The translations under genes were made by a program, and so were the position numbers. A stretch of DNA of 64,000 nt from Phycisphaerales bacterium (GTDB taxonomy: Bacteria; Planctomycetota; Phycisphaerae; Phycisphaerales; SM1A02). This document shows positions 17,033-27,410 of this stretch, one piece after another. Position 1 is the stretch's first letter. Each line of letters begins with the position of its first letter. The stretch spans positions 1-64,000 of the forward strand of contig JAKVBT010000014.1 in assembly GCA_022446905.1 (NCBI GenBank), written 5' to 3'. The notes under the pieces are model-generated. The model did not search any database. It was given only the letters and a program-made list of their open reading frames with translations, and had not been told where the DNA came from.

Positions 17033-17788
17033 ATGAACCCGATGCTTGAAACGACAGAAATGATTGATGTTGGCAACGGCCCGCACACTTTTGTGTGCCT
17101 GCATGGCTGGTGCTGCCGAACTGGGGACTTTGCCTTTCAGGCTGAGGGGCTCAGCGACATCGGTCGCATCTTCGTACTTGATTGGCAGCACCGACTTGCC
17201 AGCCGTGGAGAAACCTGCGACTGTCAAGCGATTTGCGATGACATCGCGCAGGCGATTACTGATGCGGGAATTGAGCGTCCAGTGCTGTGTGGTCACAGCC
17301 TCGGCGGATTCCTTGCTGCGCAGCTGGCGTATCAGCAAACCCTCCCACTCGCTGGACTGTTGATTCTCGACTCAGCACTGCCACTGCCGCCGAAGATCCG
17401 GGAGTTGTGGCAACAGGCTGCCCGCACACTTGAATCACAACCCTGGGATGAGGTGTTCCCCGGTATAGAAAGCCCGTTCTTCACAGACGATGAGGCCGGT
17501 GCTCTCCAGGACTCCATCATTCGCGGCATGAAACAACAATCCCACCCACTGGCCATCGATCTTCTAGACGAGATTTGCACTTATCCATGGGCCGACGAAC
17601 TCGCCACCATCAATGTACCTACACACTTGGTTGCTTCTGAGTACGGGTGGTTGAACTTAGAAGGCTTGCAGGCTTTTGTCCCACACGCCACAGCAGAGCG
17701 CATTGTGGACAGTGGGCACTTCATCACAGTTTTTCATGGCGATCAGGTCAATACCATCATGCGTGAGTTTGCGCTACACTCGACGTGA
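17033..17788 (+). CDS. Alpha/beta hydrolase
   Basis: 252 residues with the alpha/beta hydrolase fold: the oxyanion-hole VCLHGWCC, the nucleophile elbow CGHSLGGFLAA with catalytic Ser, and a late GHFITVFH that supplies the histidine. No signal peptide is visible, so it acts in the cytoplasm. ATG 17033 has GGTGA 6-7 nt upstream; upstream TTG/GTG codons in frame are less likely. The family includes esterases, C-C hydrolases and haloperoxidase-like enzymes. The substrate is unknown; nearby aromatic catabolism makes an ester or lactone product of that pathway possible. Confidence 0.8.
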   Translation: MNPMLETTEMIDVGNGPHTFVCLHGWCCRTGDFAFQAEGLSDIGRIFVLDWQHRLASRGETCDCQAICDDIAQAITDAGIERPVLCGHSLGGFLAAQLAYQQTLPLAGLLILDSALPLPPKIRELWQQAARTLESQPWDEVFPGIESPFFTDDEAGALQDSIIRGMKQQSHPLAIDLLDEICTYPWADELATINVPTHLVASEYGWLNLEGLQAFVPHATAERIVDSGHFITVFHGDQVNTIMREFALHST

Positions 17789-17910
17789 TCGCAGGAGCAA
17801 GGGATTCGGATTCCCATGATCAGGCTGCACATCAGCAGCGACGACGAGTCCTACTTCGTTCAGAAATAGCACCACGCTTGATCACGCATACCTTCATGCG
17901 ACAGATGACA

Positions 17911-19245
17911 TTACGGCATCTTTGCGATTTTCTCGAAACCCTCTCCACATGCAACGACAAGCCCATCGATCTCCGCTTCCGTCATAGGCGTGGACATCAT
18001 GGCGCTGCATGTATTGATCATCACAAAACCTGCATCAAATAGATGGTCGAGCATGGCCTTGAGACGCCCAGCTTCTTGGGGCGACAGGTAGGCCTCGCGA
18101 AAATTGCGCGGCGGCTCGGGCTTCATGTGTACACGCAGAATTGAACCCCCACCCGTAACACAAGCCCGCGCTCCAGTGCGTTTGGCAGCCTCATCAATGC
18201 CTTGCATGGCTCGCGCAGCCAAACTATTGACATGATCAACCGCTGCTTGATCAAAGTGCGTCATGGCAATGTGCCCCGCCACCATGCTGATTGGATTGGC
18301 AGAAAATGTCCCAGAATGCGGGAGCAAGTATTTCTCAGCACTTGGATTCATCACATCCATCACATCGGCCCGACCAGCGAGCGCCCCAATGGGGAATCCG
18401 CCGCCCACCATCTTGCCCATCGCGGTGAGATCGCCCTCAACTCCGTACTTCATTTGCAATCCACCATAGGTAGAGCGGAAGGTGATGACTTCATCAAACA
18501 GCAAGAGTGAGCCGTTGTCCTTGGTCCACTCCCGAAGGGCCTTGAGATACTCCGGCTCCACCGGATTGAGTCCTACGCGATGCGGCATCAGGTCAAGCAG
18601 CACCCCAGCAATCTCACTTGCGTGCGCCTCCAAAATCGCAAGTGATCGCTCAATATCATTGAAGGGAAGAATAAGCACATCATTGAGTGCTGAGTCAGGG
18701 GTTCCGTGAGCCAGTGGCACACTGTTGGGTCGTTCAAGACTCCCCCAGGTGTCCGGGTTCGGCGCCTGGCTGACTTCGGCATAATCGTAGCCACCGTGAT
18801 ATGCGCCTTCGACCTTGGCAATGCGAGGTCGACCCGTAAAGGCACGGGCAGCCTTAATCGACACCATCACAGCCTCAGTGCCAGAATTCATAAAGCGGAT
18901 CCGCTCAAAGCCAGAGCTGCGCGAACACATATGCTCGGCATGGGCGACCTCGCACTCAGTGGCCATCATGAAGGCGGAACCACGCTGCAGTTGTTCGGTC
19001 ACTGCTTCCACAATGGGTTGATATGCATGACCATGAATCAACGAGGCCATGTTGTTGGAAAAGTCGATGCGGGTGACCCCATCGAGATCCGTCAGGCGAC
19101 AACCTTCCCCATAGGCTGCATACGCTGGATAGGGCTTGCGCAGTACCGTGTTTCGGCTTACGCCGCCAGGCATAACTTGCTTCGCCCGATCAAAGAGATC
19201 AGCACTACGTGCCTGACTGGTGGATGTGCTGGACTGATCACTCAT
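17911..19245 (-). CDS. Class III aminotransferase (glutamate-1-semialdehyde aminomutase-like)
   Basis: 444-residue PLP enzyme. Features include PGGVSRNTV, the NSGTEAVM phosphate-binding motif, AYHGGYD, the LFDEVITFR aspartate motif and the Schiff-base lysine in MGKMVGGGFPIGALAG. These place it near glutamate-1-semialdehyde aminomutase, but the genes beside it are catabolic rather than for heme synthesis. It is the last member of an operon with KamA-family and CoA-transferase genes (14-nt gap). By analogy with the B. subtilis kamA-yodPQRST cluster it may transaminate a beta-amino acid or its product. Heme-type GSA aminomutase remains the alternative. Confidence 0.82.
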   Translation of the reverse strand: MSDQSSTSTSQARSADLFDRAKQVMPGGVSRNTVLRKPYPAYAAYGEGCRLTDLDGVTRIDFSNNMASLIHGHAYQPIVEAVTEQLQRGSAFMMATECEVAHAEHMCSRSSGFERIRFMNSGTEAVMVSIKAARAFTGRPRIAKVEGAYHGGYDYAEVSQAPNPDTWGSLERPNSVPLAHGTPDSALNDVLILPFNDIERSLAILEAHASEIAGVLLDLMPHRVGLNPVEPEYLKALREWTKDNGSLLLFDEVITFRSTYGGLQMKYGVEGDLTAMGKMVGGGFPIGALAGRADVMDVMNPSAEKYLLPHSGTFSANPISMVAGHIAMTHFDQAAVDHVNSLAARAMQGIDEAAKRTGARACVTGGGSILRVHMKPEPPRNFREAYLSPQEAGRLKAMLDHLFDAGFVMINTCSAMMSTPMTEAEIDGLVVACGEGFEKIAKMP

Positions 19246-19259
19246 GAGATGGCCACCTT

Positions 19260-19922
19260 CTATGTCGCTGCTGCTAAAAGCGGCGCACCGGTGAGTGCCT
19301 GCACGGTCTCAAAAGACACTCCGGGACACAGTTCACATACCTGAAAACCGCCTGCAGTGACATCGATAACTGCCAAGTCAGTGTAAATGCGATCGACAAC
19401 GCCCTGCCCAGTTAACGGGTAGGTACATGCGCTGACTAGTTTGGGATCACCGGACTTGGTGCAGTGCTGGGTAATGACAAAGACATTCTTCACGCCAGCG
19501 ACCAAATCCATCGCGCCACCAACCGCGGGAATGGCATCTGGCTTTCCGGTCGACCAATTGGCCAGATCGCCGTTGCTTGCCACCTGCATCGCCCCAAGCA
19601 CACTCAGGTCCAAATGACCCCCGCGAATCATTGCAAAGCTATCTGCGTGATGAAAATAAGCTGCGCCCGGATTGGCCGTCACATGACGCTTACCAGCATT
19701 GATCAGTTCGGGGTCGCCATGCCCCTCTGCTGGAGATGGGCCCATGCCCAGCAAACCATTTTCCGTGTGGTAGATAAAGGTCCGCCCTTCAGGAACAAAC
19801 TTCGCAACCAATTCTGGAATACCAATGCCCAAGTTGACATAAGAGCCACTTGCGATGTCCTGCGCCAATCGCTTCGCCATTTGCTCACGAGTCCACCCCT
19901 GCACTTGCGTCTGAGCAGTCAT
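19260..19922 (-). CDS. 3-oxoacid CoA-transferase subunit B
   Basis: 220 residues, close to PcaJ/ScoB. The active-site motif HTENGLLGMGP carries the catalytic glutamate that forms the CoA thioester. INAGKRHVTANPGAAYF, FAMIRGGHLDLSVLGAMQV and CTYPLTGQGVVDRIYTDLAV are family blocks. With subunit A it transfers CoA from succinyl-CoA (or acetyl-CoA) to a 3-oxoacid such as acetoacetate, 3-oxoadipate or a 3-oxo-amino acid. The ATG overlaps the subunit A stop by 4 nt, which secures equal synthesis. Confidence 0.92.
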   Translation of the reverse strand: MTAQTQVQGWTREQMAKRLAQDIASGSYVNLGIGIPELVAKFVPEGRTFIYHTENGLLGMGPSPAEGHGDPELINAGKRHVTANPGAAYFHHADSFAMIRGGHLDLSVLGAMQVASNGDLANWSTGKPDAIPAVGGAMDLVAGVKNVFVITQHCTKSGDPKLVSACTYPLTGQGVVDRIYTDLAVIDVTAGGFQVCELCPGVSFETVQALTGAPLLAAAT

Positions 19923-20629
19923 GGATAACTCACTCCGGCAGCAATCAACTCCGATTCATGAGCTGGCTCGGGAACTTCCACAACCCGATCCACAAAGATG
20001 CCAGGCGTTATGACAATCTCTGGATCAATATCACCTGGCTGAATCACTCGCGCGGCCTGCACAATGGAGATAGTTGCGGCCATCGCCATAATCGGGGCAA
20101 AGTTGCGCGCCGTCTTGTTGTAGAGCACATTGCCATAGGTATCACTGGTAACACCCTTGACCAGTGCATAGTCAGCGGTCAAACCGTACTCAAGCAAATA
20201 GTCACGTCCATGGATAGCACGCACTTCCTTGCCTTCGGCCAGAGGGGTTCCAACGGCAGTTGGTGTATAGAACGCAGGCACGCCTGCGCCGCCAGCACGA
20301 ATGCGTTCAGCAAGGGTGCCCTGTGGCACGAGTTCAAGTGCCGTAAAGCCCTCACGATAGAGCTCCGGAAAGACTGTTGAGTTGAGGGTCTTTGGAAAAG
20401 AACAAATGACCTTGGTTACTCGCCGGGCCTTGAGCAAAGCCGCAAGACCGACCTCCCCACTGCCTGTGTTGTTACTAATGACCGTGAGATCTGAAGCGCC
20501 TTGATCGATCAACGCATGAATGAGTTCGATGGGACTGCCAGCCTCGCCAAAGCCCCCGATCATGATGCTGGAGCCGTCGCTGATATCCGCAACCGCCTCA
20601 GCAGGGCTGGGCACCCGTTTGTCGATCAT
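19919..20629 (-). CDS. 3-oxoacid CoA-transferase subunit A
   Basis: 236 residues of the PcaI/ScoA type. MIGGFGEAGSPIELIHALI near the start provides the CoA-binding region, and the downstream GVPAFYTPTAVGT, LLEYGLTADYALVKG and ITPGIFVDRVVEV blocks are typical. It pairs with the adjacent subunit B. The ATG overlaps the upstream KamA-family stop by 4 nt, so the whole set kamA-like, A, B, aminotransferase is one translationally linked operon. The accepted substrate cannot be fixed from sequence. Confidence 0.92.
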   Translation of the reverse strand: MIDKRVPSPAEAVADISDGSSIMIGGFGEAGSPIELIHALIDQGASDLTVISNNTGSGEVGLAALLKARRVTKVICSFPKTLNSTVFPELYREGFTALELVPQGTLAERIRAGGAGVPAFYTPTAVGTPLAEGKEVRAIHGRDYLLEYGLTADYALVKGVTSDTYGNVLYNKTARNFAPIMAMAATISIVQAARVIQPGDIDPEIVITPGIFVDRVVEVPEPAHESELIAAGVSYP

Positions 20630-22104
20630 GAGCAGCCGCTTTGCCGAGGCATGGAACTGGCCAGTGAAGCCGGGGCCTTGCCTGATTCGGTAAATCGCGT
20701 GTAGTCAAAGAGTCCTGCCTCGTCAAAGAGGACACGATCTTCATAATCATCGAACCAGACTGCATCAGGGTTTCGACCAACGATGCAGACCTTGCCACGA
20801 TCAGGAGCATCTAGCGCATTGCGCAGCAACTTGAAGATCACTACACCATTTTCGCTTCCTGGAAGACCTGGAATTGGCTCGTTTGTCACGGCATTGACTT
20901 CGGTCTTACCCTTGTAATGCGTGATCGAGAGTCGAGCATGATTCTCGATGCCCGAGAGACCCTTCTGGGATTCGTTGAGCGTCTGCCATGCTGTTTCAAT
21001 CGGCACATTAAAGGCCTTGTAGGCGACGATATCCCGACCACAGAAGAAGTAGTGGTTCTCACCACCAACACGCTTGAACTCTCGCTGCAGGGTGCGAAGC
21101 GCGACTGCGTCGTCATTGATGTCCTTAATAATTGGCGACTGGTTTTCGACTGTAAGCCAGCCACGCGATACGAGTCCGGTCATGGCTCGACCGGTCTCAG
21201 GAATCCACTGCAGGAACCCTTGTTCATCTCTGATGTAATTGCCGTCATCGTCCTTGTCGAGAATCTCATCCGGATGCTCAAAGTGAAGCATGAAGTGCAG
21301 GCCGACTTGCGGATAGGTCTCGTGGAAGCGATCAAGCATCGCTAGGAAAGCGTCGTCGAAACGCTGCGGATAGAAGGCCATCTCCTTGGTGCCGATCCGG
21401 ATCGACTCGATGCCTGCTTCTGCCAGTGCTCCGAGCCATGCAGCAAGCTTGGAGTTGTTAAGCACCATGGGGTCGCCACCGGAAAGCAAAATCTCGCGCA
21501 ACTTCTCACGGCCGGTATCGGGATGCCGACCACCGTTGGCTCGAACTATCTCGTTGTGCTCATGGATGTACGCAACAATTTCTGGAATCTTTGCCAAGCC
21601 CTTCTTGGCCACTGTGCCATCGTGCCGCTCAACCTCCTTGCGAGCAATCAATTCCTCGCGGTAACAGAAGCGGCAATGTGCCGAGCAGGTCGACACCACA
21701 TACATCAGGCCCATTTCGTACTTATGGAGAAGACCCTCCACTGGAGCAAAGTCCATCTGGTTACCTGGATCTTCTGAACCGGCCATATCGTTGGTCTCGT
21801 CAGGACTTGCCTTGACGATCCGCTGAATCGGCTTGCTCTTACGTGCGATCTCGTAGTAGTGCCGGGTGATCTTCACGGGCATCCGGTTTTCGACATCACG
21901 ATCGCTGCCGCTAAGCACCTGAAGCTTGACCACCTCGTCCTCGCTGTAGAAGGACATCATGTCCTCTGGCGCCTTCTCATTAAAGAAGGGCTTGAGGCCA
22001 TTGATGATCTCACGCTGGTGGCGGGTGTCCTCAACGGTGTCAAGGAAAGCCTGCTCACGCTCGGTCGGGATGTGCTTCAATTTCTCGGCCACGTGTAACT
22101 CCAT
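20626..22104 (-). CDS. KamA-family radical SAM protein (lysine 2,3-aminomutase-like)
   Basis: 492 residues from ATG 22104 (the frame extends to 22203). The radical-SAM cluster site is TCSAHCRFCYRE, fitting KamA CxxxCxxC. Domain landmarks are LLSGGDPMVLNN, IRIGTKEMAFYPQRF and LMYVVSTCSAH. The protein is longer than classical lysine 2,3-aminomutase (about 415), with insertions such as DKDDDGNYIRDEQGFLQW. The region that should carry the PLP lysine as DAPGGGGK instead reads SITHYKGKTEVNAV, so the glycine loop is lost although a GK remains. Family members interconvert alpha- and beta-amino acids; KamA produces beta-lysine. Whether this one uses lysine is uncertain. Confidence 0.82.
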   Translation of the reverse strand: MELHVAEKLKHIPTEREQAFLDTVEDTRHQREIINGLKPFFNEKAPEDMMSFYSEDEVVKLQVLSGSDRDVENRMPVKITRHYYEIARKSKPIQRIVKASPDETNDMAGSEDPGNQMDFAPVEGLLHKYEMGLMYVVSTCSAHCRFCYREELIARKEVERHDGTVAKKGLAKIPEIVAYIHEHNEIVRANGGRHPDTGREKLREILLSGGDPMVLNNSKLAAWLGALAEAGIESIRIGTKEMAFYPQRFDDAFLAMLDRFHETYPQVGLHFMLHFEHPDEILDKDDDGNYIRDEQGFLQWIPETGRAMTGLVSRGWLTVENQSPIIKDINDDAVALRTLQREFKRVGGENHYFFCGRDIVAYKAFNVPIETAWQTLNESQKGLSGIENHARLSITHYKGKTEVNAVTNEPIPGLPGSENGVVIFKLLRNALDAPDRGKVCIVGRNPDAVWFDDYEDRVLFDEAGLFDYTRFTESGKAPASLASSMPRQSGCS

Positions 22105-22282
22105 ATCCGTGCTGAATGACGGGCCGACGCCCTGCAGCGTCTGAACGAGAATTGTACACCGAGCCTGCCCGCTTTCCTCCTGAATCCAGTCCAGTTGAGG
22201 CAAGACCGACCATTCAAGACCCCATCATGGCTGCCCCTGGGGTGACGATCCTTGATCAGGGCAGAACGCCTCCTCTTTCATC

Positions 22283-23161
22283 ATGCCCCTACCTGCCAAC
22301 ATGAGGTGCTCACTGGCGTACACTTCCGCCTCCATGCCCGCCGCAACGGCCCCAACTGAACCTATTGGCATCGCCATGATTCTGCTCTGGGCAGGGCTTA
22401 TTGCTCTTGTCGGTGGCGTGGGTGTGGCCGCACCCTGGCTGGCTGCCCGCAGGGGCAACAAACAGATCATCGCCTATGGCAACAGTTTCGCTGGCGGGGT
22501 ACTGCTCGCGGCAGGGCTCATCCACCTACTGGCCGATGCCAGCGACGGTTTCGCAGCCGCCTATCCCGACCTTGACTACCCAGCAGCCTATGCCGTGGCC
22601 ACGCTGGCGTTCATTCTGGTGCTCGGCCTCGAGCGAGTTGTTCCGCGGGCTCTGAAAGCTGGCTCCGCCGGCGCTGACCCCGAAGCGGCAGCCATGATCG
22701 ACGCCGGCCAAGGCAGTGGCCTGGCCCCCTATCTGCTGCTGATCACACTCTCAATTCACAGCCTGATTGCTGGCGTGACGCTGGGCATCTCTACCGCAGC
22801 CGGTGCTGTAGTACTGCTCATTGCCATCCTTGCCCACAAGGGGGCGGCAGGCTTTGCCCTTGGTTCAACTTTTCGCGAAGCAGCAATCCCACCACGCACA
22901 CGCATCCCAGCACTCTTGGTCTTTGTTGGAAGTACACCCCTAGGTGTGATTCTCGGTGGCGTTGTGACCGAGACCATTGGTGCAGGTGGCGGTGCTGCCG
23001 AAGCGTGGTTCAAAGCTGTGGCCGCTGGCACATTCCTCTATATCGCGACACTTGACATCGTTCGCGAGGAGTTCTTCCCAGGAGGGACAAACCGTGGCCG
23101 CCGGTTGCTCTGGGCCATCGCAGGGGCTGGCCTGATGGCGCTGGTGGCGATCTGGGTGTGA
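22283..23161 (+). CDS. ZIP-family metal transporter
   Basis: 292 residues with about eight membrane segments in the ZIP arrangement. AYGNSFAGGVLLAAGLIHLLAD holds the first metal-site histidine, and the paired helices ITLSIHSLIAGVTLGIS and IAILAHKGAAGFALGS give the binuclear metal pathway. A short variable loop separates the halves. It likely imports zinc, iron or manganese. Alternative starts at 22334 and 22376 would trim the unusual N-terminus; no ribosome site distinguishes them. It is divergent from the KamA-family operon; a link to the Zur module at 36-38 kb is possible but not shown by a shared operator. Confidence 0.85.
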   Translation: MPLPANMRCSLAYTSASMPAATAPTEPIGIAMILLWAGLIALVGGVGVAAPWLAARRGNKQIIAYGNSFAGGVLLAAGLIHLLADASDGFAAAYPDLDYPAAYAVATLAFILVLGLERVVPRALKAGSAGADPEAAAMIDAGQGSGLAPYLLLITLSIHSLIAGVTLGISTAAGAVVLLIAILAHKGAAGFALGSTFREAAIPPRTRIPALLVFVGSTPLGVILGGVVTETIGAGGGAAEAWFKAVAAGTFLYIATLDIVREEFFPGGTNRGRRLLWAIAGAGLMALVAIWV

Positions 23162-23230
23162 GCTCATTGCCTGCCTTCGAATTCACACATCGATGGCAAG
23201 CTTGGCCCAAGAAATACAGCAACTGCAAAA

Positions 23231-23253
23231 TGATTGAGAATTGATCTCAATCA
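23231..23253. promoter_or_regulatory. Fur-box-like 23-bp palindrome
   Basis: Perfect 9-bp arms TGATTGAGA / TCTCAATCA around ATTGA. The core TTGAGAA...TCTCAA is like known Fur boxes. It lies upstream of the small cysteine protein. A copy with 19 of 23 identical bases is at 43348-43370. Confidence 0.6.
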
Positions 23254-23357
23254 CACGCGCGCAGTTGGTCATCGACCATGATGCATGCCACGCCAGCGGC
23301 GATTAAGAAACTGAGACTGTGACTCAACAGCGATTGCGCCATTCATGCAATTCCCAA

Positions 23358-23385
23358 TTGACCTTGACCGATTAAAGCGTAGATT
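23358..23385 (+). promoter_or_regulatory. Candidate promoter for the small cysteine protein
   Basis: TTGACC (23358-23363), 16-nt spacer, TAGATT (23380-23385), 45 nt before the chosen start. A second TTGACC abuts the first. Confidence 0.4.
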
Positions 23386-23430
23386 GAATCGTTCGAACAG
23401 TTAGTCGCATTCAAAATGGAGACCGACATC

Positions 23431-23637
23431 ATGCTTCAAATTTCTGATGGACAGTGTGGAAGCTGCAGGCACTTTGGCGATGGCATTCCGCAAGATCAAC
23501 TTGTTCAAATTCGCATCAACGGCACTGCCGAACACGGCACAATCGGCGGATGCGACCTCGCCACAAATGCCACGATGCACCTCAAGGTGTCACCAATAGG
23601 TAGCTGTGATGGCTATGAGGCCGCAGAAGCAGCCTGA
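23431..23637 (+). CDS. Small cysteine-containing protein
   Basis: 68 residues from ATG 23431, which has GGAG 9 nt upstream (the in-frame ATG at 23416 overlaps that site). Four cysteines occur: CGSCRHFG near the start, GGC in the middle and SCDGYE near the end. The pattern could coordinate a metal or iron-sulfur site. There is no signal peptide. I do not recognise a named family. Upstream lie a candidate promoter and a Fur-box-like palindrome, and a strong terminator follows, so it is a self-contained unit that is perhaps metal- or redox-regulated. Confidence 0.75.
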   Translation: MLQISDGQCGSCRHFGDGIPQDQLVQIRINGTAEHGTIGGCDLATNATMHLKVSPIGSCDGYEAAEAA

Positions 23638-23662
23638 TCCCCCACGCACTTGATGTTTCCGT

Positions 23663-23689
23663 ACACGCCAGCCACCTTGGCTGGCGTGT
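23663..23689. terminator. Strong bidirectional terminator
   Basis: Perfect 12-bp stem ACACGCCAGCCA / TGGCTGGCGTGT, 3-nt loop, followed by TTTT (counting the last stem base) on the plus strand and by AAAA toward katG, serving both convergent genes. Confidence 0.88.
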
Positions 23690-23691
23690 TT

Positions 23692-25899
<2,208 letters not shown>

Positions 25900-26168
25900 T
25901 CACTTCTTGCGACTGCCCAACAGAGCGCCGCTGGGAAGTTCAAAATGGGGCTTGACAACGAGTCGAGGTATTCCTGCTCGAGCCCTCGAAGCAGCGAGCG
26001 ATGGAGCCTACCAAAACAACCACATATGTACCCACTGAATCCTGCGATGCCAGGACATCTTGCGCCACTTGTGCACCTCAGGCGTCTATCATGCCCAACT
26101 CCACGAGCGTGCTGAATCACTTCAACCGACCTCTCTTGAGCACATTCACCAGCCCCTGCATAACACTG

Positions 26169-27080
26169 ATGACGACCGACGATTCCAACCACATCCACGA
26201 ATCCGGTTGGATTCGACCTGGCGCCGCTACCCAAGGGTGGCACGGACTGAACATCTTTTGCGTTGTCTCGATGCATCTCATCGCCGCCCTTGCCCTGATT
26301 CCAGGCACATTTAGTTGGTGGGCAGTTGGCATTTGCTTCTTCATGTTTTGGATCGTTGGCGGACTCGGGGTGTGCCTGGGCTACCACCGACTGCTTACCC
26401 ATGGCAGTTTCAAAACCACACGGCCTGTGCGTTGGATCCTGACGATGTTTGGCACGCTGAGCTACCAGGGCTCACCACTGCAATGGGTCGGTACGCATCG
26501 CATTCATCATGCCCACTCCGATGATCATCATGATCCACACTCACCAGGTCATGGTTTTACCTGGTCACACATACTGTGGACTTTCTATCGCCACCCGGAG
26601 GGACTGGACCCAGAAGATTTCACCCATGATCTACGGCGGGATCCATCGATGGTCCGACTTGATCGCTACTTCTGGCTGCCACAGGCCGTGCTGGCCATCC
26701 TGCTAGTCATTGCCGGATGGCTGATCATGGGTACCTGGCAATACGGAGTTGGCTGGATGGCTTGGGGAGTGGGTATTCGATCAGTGGTGCTATTCCATGC
26801 CACCTGGTTTGTGAACTCAGCAGCCCACACCTGGGGCTACCGCAATTTCGAGACCACTGACGGTTCACGGAATAACTGGTGGGTGGCGCTACTTTCATTT
26901 GGTGAGGGCTGGCATAACAACCACCACGCCCAGCAGCGATCCGCCGCCCATGGGATGCGGAGGTGGGAAGTTGATCCAACCTGGTGGACCATCTTGCTGC
27001 TCAAGAAACTTGGTCTTGCTTGGGACATCGTGCACCCAAAACTGCCTACACCCCCTACGCAGCCCAACGCCTCAGCCTGA
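26169..27080 (+). CDS. Acyl-CoA/fatty acid desaturase
   Basis: 303 residues from ATG 26169; in-frame codons to 26001 are open but give an unusual cysteine-rich lead with no signal. The three histidine boxes of membrane di-iron desaturases are present: HRLLTH, HRIHHAHSDDHHD and HNNHH. Four membrane segments surround them. The pattern fits stearoyl-CoA delta-9-type desaturases, which introduce a cis double bond. It neighbours a convergent lipid-modification operon containing a cyclopropane synthase-like enzyme, whose substrate would be exactly such unsaturated chains. Confidence 0.9.
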   Translation: MTTDDSNHIHESGWIRPGAATQGWHGLNIFCVVSMHLIAALALIPGTFSWWAVGICFFMFWIVGGLGVCLGYHRLLTHGSFKTTRPVRWILTMFGTLSYQGSPLQWVGTHRIHHAHSDDHHDPHSPGHGFTWSHILWTFYRHPEGLDPEDFTHDLRRDPSMVRLDRYFWLPQAVLAILLVIAGWLIMGTWQYGVGWMAWGVGIRSVVLFHATWFVNSAAHTWGYRNFETTDGSRNNWWVALLSFGEGWHNNHHAQQRSAAHGMRRWEVDPTWWTILLLKKLGLAWDIVHPKLPTPPTQPNASA

Positions 27081-27086
27081 CCCAAT

Positions 27087-27410
27087 TCAGGTTGAGCCAA
27101 GCCAGAACACCCGGCGGTCACCCTTAGCTTGAACGAAGGCCAATGCAGCGTAGATGCAAGCGGCCAAATTACCTAGCAAGCACAAGGCGATCAGCCACCC
27201 GATCGCTACGCCACGTCGGGATTCTCGAGCAAAGATCCAGCAGGCAAAGAGAATAAATCCGAGATAGAGATCGACCAGCGTCAATTGGAACCATGGACTT
27301 GGAAACAGCACTGCTGCTTCCGCCATGAAGGACCCTGCCACAAGGGCATAGACGATGACCGACACCATCAGGATGACGCCTGCGATGAGGAAAGCCACAG
27401 GCCGATTCAT
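27087..27410 (-). CDS. DUF1475-like membrane protein
   Basis: 107 residues from ATG 27410, which overlaps the upstream methyltransferase stop by 4 nt; the longer frame would lie inside that gene. Three hydrophobic segments are visible: VAFLIAGVILMVSVIVYALV, LVDLYLGFILFACWIF and GWLIALCLLGNLAACIYAAL. This fits the small DUF1475 membrane family, which commonly sits in the same lipid operon. Function is unknown; a membrane partner or carrier for the lipid-modifying enzymes is a guess. It is the last gene of the operon. Confidence 0.72.
   Translation of the reverse strand: MNRPVAFLIAGVILMVSVIVYALVAGSFMAEAAVLFPSPWFQLTLVDLYLGFILFACWIFARESRRGVAIGWLIALCLLGNLAACIYAALAFVQAKGDRRVFWLGST

Noticed and set aside
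26001-26168. N-terminal extension of the desaturase (56 residues, cysteine-rich)
   Set aside because: No family match, no signal, no ribosome site; the histidine-box domain starts well after ATG 26169.
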